This document shows positions 1 to 6,100 of a DNA stretch of 7,645 nucleotides, piece after piece. Position 1 is the stretch's first letter. Every line of letters begins with the position of its first letter. The DNA comes from Sedimenticola sp. (GTDB taxonomy: Bacteria; Pseudomonadota; Gammaproteobacteria; Chromatiales; Chromatiaceae). A program made the position numbers and the translations under genes. The notes beneath the pieces are model-generated. The model worked only from the letters and a program-made list of their open reading frames with translations. It was not told the origin of the DNA and did no database searches. The DNA is taken from contig JALULB010000317.1 in assembly GCA_027041035.1 (NCBI GenBank), positions 13,292 through 20,936 of the forward strand, given 5' to 3'.

Positions 1-18
1 GCCTTGAGCGGGCTTTTT
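1..18. terminator. Right half of a probable intrinsic terminator, cut by the window edge
   Basis: The sequence gagcgggc at 6-13 is followed directly by five T residues at 14-18. This is the usual form of the 3' arm and U-tract of a rho-independent terminator for a plus-strand gene to the left. The matching 5' arm (gcccgctc) would lie outside the window. If A residues precede that arm, the structure could also serve the minus-strand transcript arriving from the HDOD gene. Only half the hairpin is visible, so this is tentative. Confidence 0.4.
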
Positions 19-101
19 CGTGTCCGGGCGGTTTTCGCGGATTGCGGGCGCGGCATGCCGGACGCTTCAACGCCCGCCGTGAAGCCATCCCCGAGGGACA
101 C

Positions 102-122
102 GACGGCGGGGGTACCGCCGTC
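102..122 (-). other. GC-rich hairpin downstream of the HDOD gene
   Basis: Perfect 8-bp arms (gacggcgg at 102-109 and ccgccgtc at 115-122) enclose a 5-base loop, about 30 bases past the stop codon of the HDOD gene. No T-run follows on the minus strand, so it does not meet the form of an intrinsic terminator. It could protect the 3' end of the mRNA or act with the structure at the left edge of the window. Confidence 0.35.
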
Positions 123-152
123 GACAGGCTGCTAGCTTGCGGGACGCGTGTA

Positions 153-998
153 TCAGGCCATGCTGGTCAGCATCTGCTCGACCTCGCCGATCTCCTCCGC
201 GTGGCCCTCCATCTCGATGACGTTCGCATCATGCGACAGCCCGACACGCTCGAAGGCGGAGATCTTCGACCAATCGAGGCGCGCGGCCGGATGGTCGCTG
301 CCGAGCAGGTGTTGCAGGCGCGACACCAGCACCAGGTCGGAGTAGTCGGCCTGGCCGTCGTGATCGTAATCCGGTTTCACCGCGTTTGCCGGGACCGAAC
401 TCAGGCTCGCCGGAAACTTCCACAGTTTCAGGATGTAGCTGCCGATCGTCGGCGCGATCGCCTGAATGTAGCGGTCCAGGCGGTCGCCGTCGTTGCTCAG
501 CACACTGTCCTCCTCGGCGAGGGTCAGCACCGGCAGCGCGCCGATGTTGTGGATCAGGCCGGCGAGCAGGGCCTGCTCGCGATCCAGATGGGGCAGGGCG
601 CCGCTGAGCACCCGCGCGATCGCGGCTACCTGCACGCTCTGATCCCAGACCGTGCGCATCTTTCTGTCCAATGCGTCCGACGTGGCCTGAAACATCTGCT
701 TCATCGCCAGGCTGACGACCAGGTTCTTCACCAGGCTCAGGCCGAGACGGGTAACCGCCATCTTCACGCTGTCGATGTCGCTGCGACCGCGATAGAGCGG
801 GCTGTTGGCCACTTGCATCAGCCGCGCGCTGAGCGCCGGATCGGTGGAGATCAGCGTCGCCAGGCTGTCCGCCGTCGCAAGTTCGTTCTCCACCTCGTCA
901 CGCACGCGCAACGCCACCTCGGGCAGGGTCGGCAGACGAATCTCATTGTTCGCGATCGAGGTCTTCAGGGTATCGAAAAACTGTGCTGCTGTAGTCAT
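153..998 (-). CDS. HDOD-domain protein
   Basis: This is a 281-residue protein, and almost all of it is one HDOD domain. HDOD domains are relatives of HD phosphohydrolases that usually lack the catalytic metal site and act in bacterial signalling as output or scaffold modules. Diagnostic stretches are the N-terminal LPTLPEVALRVRDEV, followed by the DPALSARLMQVANSPLY helix pair, and the later LLAGLIHNIGALPVL. In the last, the HD pair of true phosphohydrolases reads HN, so hydrolase activity is unlikely. There is no signal peptide, membrane segment or second recognisable domain. An ATG at 998 is preferred to the TTG at 1070: the 24 extra residues are Pro-rich and unlike the family, and MTTAAQFFDTL leads straight into the domain. 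The ribosome binding site is weak (GGA about 8 bases upstream). It lies downstream of nrdB on the same strand but is separated by a MITE-like element, so co-transcription with nrdAB is uncertain. Its partner and exact role cannot be inferred. Confidence 0.88.
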   Translation of the reverse strand: MTTAAQFFDTLKTSIANNEIRLPTLPEVALRVRDEVENELATADSLATLISTDPALSARLMQVANSPLYRGRSDIDSVKMAVTRLGLSLVKNLVVSLAMKQMFQATSDALDRKMRTVWDQSVQVAAIARVLSGALPHLDREQALLAGLIHNIGALPVLTLAEEDSVLSNDGDRLDRYIQAIAPTIGSYILKLWKFPASLSSVPANAVKPDYDHDGQADYSDLVLVSRLQHLLGSDHPAARLDWSKISAFERVGLSHDANVIEMEGHAEEIGEVEQMLTSMA

Positions 999-1005
999 GC
1001 TCGGT

Positions 1006-1026
1006 CCGGATATCTGATTTATCCGG
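1006..1026 (-). promoter_or_regulatory. 21-bp inverted repeat in the leader of the HDOD gene
   Basis: Perfect 7-bp arms (ccggata at 1006-1012, tatccgg at 1020-1026) flank a 7-base spacer. The structure ends only 7 bases before the ATG. It overlaps the zone where ribosomes bind, so it could be an operator for a dimeric repressor or an RNA hairpin limiting translation. The arms are exact but the function is inferred. No convincing promoter was found between here and the MITE-like element. Confidence 0.35.
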
Positions 1027-1075
1027 TTATCGGCGGGGCGGGGGACGACTTGACCCGGGCAAGCTATCAAGGCAC

Positions 1076-1367
1076 GTGTGAATGTAACTACTCGCTCCCG
1101 ACAGGAACCGCCGCCGCGATTGGCTGTTTCTTCCGGAAAACACCGTCAATACATCCCTGTAGGCTCGGCGGCGGCGCTGTGGCTACGCATTCCATGCTTC
1201 GCCCCAGCGTCCAGCCCCACCTTCCCTGGCGGGGCGTTCGTCCTTACCGAAAGTCCACCGGACTTTCGGTAAGGACTCACCCCTGCCGCCGACGTTTCCT
1301 CCAGAAACAGCCAATCGCGGCAACTGCGTGGCGTTGGGGCACCATGGGCGAGTGGTTACGTGTGAAT
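1076..1367. mobile_element. 276-bp MITE-like element with 8-bp target duplication
   Basis: The element runs from 1084 to 1359 and is flanked by a perfect 8-bp direct repeat, gtgtgaat, at 1076-1083 and 1360-1367. Its ends are inverted repeats: gtaactactcgctc reading in from the left and gtaaccactcgccc from the right, 12 of 14 identical. A second, exact 19-bp inverted pair lies inside (1113-1131 and 1303-1321), and a perfect 17-bp hairpin lies near the middle (1240-1276). It has no plausible transposase gene, so it would need a transposase supplied in trans. A second copy begins at 7560. Ends starting with GTAA and 8-bp duplications are typical of the IS66 family, which makes an IS66-type source the best guess. 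That assignment rests on two short traits only. Confidence 0.82.
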
Positions 1368-1483
1368 ACGTCTTGAAAAGGAGCTATGTTCCTTACCGTG
1401 CGAGGGATCTTCCAAAGCCCCGCCTATAAAGCCGAAAAATAAACCCTCCGTGAGCGCACCCAACACTAGCCGGCTTCGCCCGG
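1368..1483. other. Gene-free stretch between the MITE-like element and nrdB
   Basis: No coding region is supported here. The minus strand, which carries the 3' end of the nrdB message, has only a weak hairpin (5-bp arms at 1378-1382 and 1390-1394) running into four T residues, and a T-rich stretch near 1434-1443. Neither makes a convincing intrinsic terminator, so where the nrdAB transcript ends is unclear. Confidence 0.5.
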
Positions 1484-2647
1484 TCAATCCCAGCTCAATG
1501 CACCACCGGTCTGGTATTCGGTCACGGTGGTTTCGAAGAAGTTCTTCTCCTTGCGCATGTTGGCCTGTTCGTCCAGCCACGGCAGGGTGCTTTCGGCGCC
1601 GGGGAAGGGTTCTTCGTGGTCGAGTTGGCGGGCGCGGCGGTTGGCGATGAAGCGAAACTGGCCGATGTGGTCTTCCTTGCTATAGCCAAGGATGGGGTCG
1701 CGCAGGATGTAGCCGGCGTAGGCGGATTCGGCGGCGTCGGCCTCCTCCCACATCTCGCGGATGGCTTTCGGGTCCAGCGTGACCTCTTCCTCCTTGATGA
1801 TCTGTTTCACCACGCGGATGCCGAAGGAGGCATGCAGTACCTCGTCGCGCATGATGTACTGGAACTGTTCGGCGGTGCCTTTCATCAGGCCGCGACGTTG
1901 CAGCGCGAAGATCGGGCTGAAGCCGTTGTAGAACCAGCAGCCCTCGAAGATGCCGCCGAAGAAGGTGTAGGCCATCAGGAAATTCTCCAGCTCGTCGCGG
2001 TCGCGTAGGTCGATGTCGGCGCGCAATACCGAGTTCAGCCGGCGGTTGGCGATCTGGATCTTCTGGTTGATCTCGGGCACGACGCGGTAGCGGTTGTAGA
2101 TCTCGCCCTGGTCGAGTCCGATGGTTTCGATGCAGTGCTGGTAGGTCCAGGTGTGCAGCGCTTCCTCGTAGACCTGGCGGGCCTGGTAGATCTGCAACTC
2201 CGGCGCGCTCATCTTCTCCATCACCGCCAGGCCGATGTTGCGCATCGCGAGGATGTCGGAGGTGGTCAGGTAGGAGAGGACGTTTTCGTAGACGTGGCGC
2301 TCTTCAAGCGTCATGTTGTGCTGGTAGTCGTGTACGTCCTGGGCCATGTTGATGTCCAGCGGCGTCCAGTGGTTCTTGTTGGCGTTGAGGAAGTATTCCC
2401 AGGCCCAGGGGTACTTGAACGGCGCGAGCTGGTTGATGTCGGTCAGTCCGTTGATGACGCGCTTGTCCTCTGGCTTGACCGGCTCGATATCGATGTCCGG
2501 ATCGGGCGCGGCGGGTGTCGCCGGATCGGCCTCGATGCCGGGCGGCGCGGGTTGTTCGGCGGTTACCTGCGGGGTGCGTGGCGCCACGTTGGAAGGCGCG
2601 GCGGGCGGCGGGCTGGCCGGTGTCAAGGGATCGTCCCAATTCAGCAT
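1484..2647 (-). CDS. nrdB: Class Ia ribonucleotide reductase, small (beta) subunit
   Basis: This 387-residue ferritin-like protein houses the di-iron centre and tyrosyl radical that start ribonucleotide reduction in NrdA. By comparison with E. coli NrdB, the iron ligands are Asp131 (in TTSD), Glu162 and His165 (EALH), Glu235 (FEGCWF), and Glu269 and His272 (RDEVLH). The radical tyrosine is Tyr169, seven residues after Glu162, so this is a tyrosyl-radical enzyme, not a Tyr-less one. The C-terminus NFFETTVTEYQTGG supplies the conserved tyrosine (Tyr378) of the radical path and the tail that docks on NrdA. After the first ten residues comes a Pro/Ala-rich, probably disordered stretch up to about residue 58, as in Pseudomonas NrdB. 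An upstream ATG at 2680 would add 11 residues. The start at 2647 is chosen because AAGGAG lies 9 bases before it and because MLNWDD matches the MLSWDE start of related proteins. It lies 520 bp downstream of nrdA, unusually far for this pair. Confidence 0.96.
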   Translation of the reverse strand: MLNWDDPLTPASPPPAAPSNVAPRTPQVTAEQPAPPGIEADPATPAAPDPDIDIEPVKPEDKRVINGLTDINQLAPFKYPWAWEYFLNANKNHWTPLDINMAQDVHDYQHNMTLEERHVYENVLSYLTTSDILAMRNIGLAVMEKMSAPELQIYQARQVYEEALHTWTYQHCIETIGLDQGEIYNRYRVVPEINQKIQIANRRLNSVLRADIDLRDRDELENFLMAYTFFGGIFEGCWFYNGFSPIFALQRRGLMKGTAEQFQYIMRDEVLHASFGIRVVKQIIKEEEVTLDPKAIREMWEEADAAESAYAGYILRDPILGYSKEDHIGQFRFIANRRARQLDHEEPFPGAESTLPWLDEQANMRKEKNFFETTVTEYQTGGALSWD

Positions 2648-2656
2648 GATCTTTGG

Positions 2657-2662
2657 CTCCTT
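2657..2662 (-). promoter_or_regulatory. Ribosome binding site that decides the nrdB start
   Basis: On the minus strand AAGGAG is followed by 9 bases and the ATG at 2647. The alternative ATG at 2680 has only a distant GGA. The site falls inside the longer reading frame, which argues that translation begins at 2647. Confidence 0.75.
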
Positions 2663-2737
2663 CGGTTTGTTGTTGCTCATGGTGTTGCTTGAATCCGGCG
2701 TTTGAATGCCTGTTTGTGCTGGACCGCCGTTGCGGTC

Positions 2738-3035
2738 TTCCCGCGGCCGGTCCGGTCGCGCCGAATCGACCGTCGCGACCGCCGCGAGTACGTCCCTGTA
2801 GGCTTGGCCTCGGCTTCCCTGCCTCGGGCATCGCGCCGGTCGCTTCGGCGCGGCCTGTCTTCATGCGCAGGTGGCCGTTCGGGCTGTTCCCGCGCCCGGT
2901 CCGGTCGTGCCGAATCGACCGCCGCGATCGCCGCGAGTGCGTCCCTGTAGGCTTGGCCTTGGCTTCCCTGCCTCGGGCAGCGCGCCGGTCGCTTCGGCGC
3001 GGTCTGTCTTCATGCGCCGGCGGCTGCCTCGGACT
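2738..3035. repeat. Two tandem copies of a 149-bp repeat between nrdA and nrdB
   Basis: Copy 1 is 2738-2886 and copy 2 is 2887-3035, with an exact 149-bp period. Over the first 131 bases I count 8 differences; the last 18 or so bases of each copy diverge. Each copy contains a hairpin with arms gcgccg and cggcgc around a 7-base loop, and the 12-mer tccctgtaggct (2793-2804 and 2942-2953). That 12-mer also occurs in the MITE-like copies at 1154-1165 and 7630-7641. Open frames cross the repeats on both strands but look like consequences of high GC, not genes. A smaller perfect hairpin (2722-2737) lies next to copy 1, towards nrdB. Confidence 0.88.
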
Positions 3036-3046
3036 TGTCAATAATG

Positions 3047-3115
3047 CTGACCGCCCCGTCCCGCATTTTTGCTGAAGGCAACACGGGAGACATGCGAACG
3101 GGACAAGGCGGTCAG
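3047..3115 (-). other. Long hairpin in the nrdA-nrdB intergenic transcript
   Basis: Arms at 3047-3063 and 3099-3115 are complementary over 17 bases. Two positions are mismatched in DNA but become U-G wobble pairs if the minus strand is transcribed. The loop is 35 bases. No T-run follows, so it is not a standard terminator. It could slow RNA decay, mark a processing site between the nrdA and nrdB parts of the message, or be the remains of a mobile repeat. Confidence 0.5.
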
Positions 3116-3127
3116 ACTTACCGGGTT

Positions 3128-3158
3128 GGCGCCGATCCGCAGATGCGGAACCGGCGCC
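3128..3158 (-). other. GC-rich hairpin just after the nrdA stop codon
   Basis: The minus strand can fold GGCGCCG against CGGCGCC, then after a small bulge TCCGC against GCGGA, with a 4-base loop. It begins 9 bases past the nrdA stop. There is no following T-run, so complete termination is not expected. It may stabilise the nrdA message or partly reduce read-through to nrdB. Confidence 0.45.
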
Positions 3159-3167
3159 GTGATCGGG

Positions 3168-6100
3168 TTACTGGCAGGCCTCGCAGTCGGGGTCCAGTAT
3201 CGAGCAGGCCTTGGGCGCGGTCGCCGTGATCGCGCTCGACGGGCCGCCGGCTTGCGCGGCCTGATTGCCCTGGCGCGGATCGGTCGCGGTCTTTTCCACC
3301 CCGGTGGCGCCCATCGAACGCAGGTAGTAGGTGGTCTTCAGACCGCGCACCCAGGCCAGTTTGTACAGGTTGTCGAGTTTCTTGCCGGACGGCTCGGCCA
3401 TGTACAGGTTCAATGACTGCCCCTGGTCTATCCATTTCTGGCGGCGCGAGGCGGCCTCGACCAGCCAGCGCGAGTCCAGCTCGAAGGCGGTGGCGTAGAG
3501 CGCCTTCAGCTCATCTGGCAGGCGGTCGATGTGTTGCACGCTGCCGTCGTAGTACTTCAGATCGTTGGCCATCACCTCGTCCCACAGACCGGCGGCCTTG
3601 AGGTCATGCACCATGTAGGGATTGACCACGGTGAACTCGCCGGACAAGTTGGATTTGACGAACAGGTTCTGGTAGGTCGGCTCGATCGACTGGCTGACGC
3701 CACAGATGTTCGAGATGGTCGCGGTCGGCGCGATCGCCATGCAGTTGGAGTTGCGCATGCCGACATGGCGCACCCGCTCGCGCAGGCTGTCCCAGTCCAG
3801 CGTGCGGCTACGGTCCTGTTGCAGATACTGGCCGCGTTGCTCGGCGAGGATATTGATGGAGTCGATCGGCAAGATGCCCTGGCTCCACAGCGAACCTTCA
3901 TAGGTCGGGTAGCGACCGCGTTCCTCCGCCAGCCGGGTGGATGCCTGGATCGCGAAGTAGCTGACCGCCTCCATGGATCGATCGGCGAACACAATGGCTT
4001 CTTCCGACGCGTAGGGCAGGCGTTGCTTGTACAGGGCATCCTGAAAGCCCATCACGCCGAGCCCCACCGGGCGGTGGCGCAGGTTGGAATAGCGCGCCTG
4101 CGGCACGCTGTAGTAGTTGTATTCGATGACGTTGTCGAGCATGCGCATCGCGGTGCCGACGGTCTTCTCCAGTTTCTCCATGTTCAGGCCGTTCTCGTCG
4201 ACGTGCGCGGCGAGATTCACCGAACCCAGGTTGCACACCGCGATCTCGTTGTCCGAGGTGTTCAGCGTGATCTCGGTACACAGGTTGGAGCTGTGCACCA
4301 CGCCCATGTGTTGCTGCGGTGAACGCAGATTGCAGGGGTCCTTGAAGGTGATCCACGGATGGCCGGTCTCGAACAGCATGCCGAGCATCTTGCGCCACAG
4401 ATCCAGGGCCTTGAGCGTGCGGAACACGCGGATCTCGCCGCGCGCGGCCTTCTCTTCGTAGGCGACATAGGTCTTCTCGAACTCCGCGCCGGTCAGGTCG
4501 TGCAGATCCGGCACCTCGTCCGGCGAGAACAGCGTCCAGTCGCCTTCCTCGGCGACGCGCTTCATGAACAGGTCGGGTATCCAGTTGGCGGTGTTCATGT
4601 CGTGCGTGCGCCGCCGTTCGTCACCGGTGTTCTTGCGCAGTTCCAGGAAGTCCTCGATATCCAGGTGCCAGGTCTCCAGGTAGGCGCATACCGCGCCCTT
4701 GCGCTTGCCGCCGTTATGGGCCAGCGCCGAAGTGGTCATGTAGGACTCGTCGCCTTCCACCTTGAGGTCGTAGACGAAGGGTATCGGCGACAGCGGCTTC
4801 AGGCCGCGGACGCGGGTAAACAGCCAGTTTTTCCATACCAGCCAGTTCTGCTTGCCGACCGGCTTGCAGCCGACCAGCCGGGCGAGTTCCGGCACCGCCG
4901 GTATGCGCAGATCGTAGGCCTTGCAGATGCCGTCGAAGCGAATCCTGGCGCCATCCGCGCGGGTTCCCTCAGGGTTCTGCTCGCGTTCCCGGTACTGGCC
5001 GGCGCTCGGGACGCCCAGGCGGAGCAACTGGTAACGCAAGCCTTCAACGAGCGTGCGTGACGTATTGGTGAAGTAGATCTCCTTGCCACGGCTGATGCCG
5101 CCATCGGTTTCGATCAGCCCCTGGATGAGGGCCAGTGCCTGCCGGTGGGGCAGGTGGGCATAGTGGCGATGGATGCGCTTGTTGCCGGACTCGTCGTAGA
5201 GTGCGTCATGACTGAAGACGAAACCGGGGTTGTCGCCGCGTATCAGGCGGCCGCTGGTGCCATCGCGCGCGACGCCGAACCCCGCGGACCAGCCGATCTG
5301 CAAGCAATTCCGCTGTTGGTTCTTCACCCAATAGTGAATGCCGCGACTCTCAAGATAGTGGCGCACGAAATCCAGGTGGGTGTCCCGCTCGGGGTTACCG
5401 GAGACGCCCCATTCCAGGCCGTTCTTCGCGCAATGGCCGTCGCCTAGCAGGATGCCGTACAGACGCGCATCCTCTTCATCGAAGCCATGAACCGGGGTGA
5501 CCTCCCGGGGAATCACCTGGGCGACATAGTCGCCTTTCTCCAGCTTGCCGGCATCGACCCACTCGGGAGCGACCTTCGATTTCTCCAACCAGGCATAACT
5601 GCGCTTGTTGGCCTGTTCCAGCGGAATGCCACGGATCGCCCACAGGGGATGTTCGCTGGTGACGCGCAAGGTATCGATGGCGTGTTTGATATCGATCTCG
5701 ACCATGGGGTCGGTCTGATTGTAGGTCATGCATTTTCGGACTTCGCGGTAGATGCCGCGCTGACCCAGCACCAGGTCGCCTCGTCGGATGTCTTTGATCG
5801 CCTTGATGCCTTCCGCCGTATGTAGCAGCGTGTCGCCGGCGAAACACTGATTCACCGCTACCGCCGTGTCGTTTGCCACCTTCAGAAACGGCACCACGCC
5901 CTGCGACTTGCCGTTGGTACCCTTGATGTGCGCGCCCATGCCGCGCACCCGCGTCCAGTCGTTGCCGAGGCCGCCGGCGTATTTCGACAGCAGGGCGTTG
6001 TCCTTGATCGCGCTGTAGATGCCGTCCAGGTCGTCGGGTACCGAGGTCAGATAACAGGAACTCAGTTGCGGGCGCAGGGTGCCGGAGTTGAACAACGTCG

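Noticed and set aside
999..1070. Longer HDOD protein from the TTG at 1070
   Set aside because: The extra 24 residues do not resemble the family, the TTG lacks a ribosome binding site, and the ATG at 998 fits the domain start.
42..1376. Plus-strand open frame of 444 codons over the HDOD gene and MITE-like element
   Set aside because: It is antisense to the HDOD gene, runs through a transposable element and shows no recognisable domain.
2738..3035. Possible CRISPR or similar array
   Set aside because: Only two abutting 149-bp copies with no unique spacers, far longer than CRISPR repeats.
2304..3041. Minus-strand frame of 245 codons containing repeated Arg/Gly-rich peptide
   Set aside because: It overlaps nrdB in another frame, and its repeated peptide simply mirrors the 149-bp DNA repeats. 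No ribosome binding site or family was recognised.
3128..3158. Intrinsic terminator after nrdA
   Set aside because: The stem is strong but no T-run follows on the minus strand, and nrdB lies downstream without a clear promoter of its own.
4713..5846. Class 3 intein (no Cys1, internal Cys nucleophile)
   Set aside because: Cys is present at position 1, and the His before the terminal Asn is retained, so the unusual feature is limited to the +1 residue.
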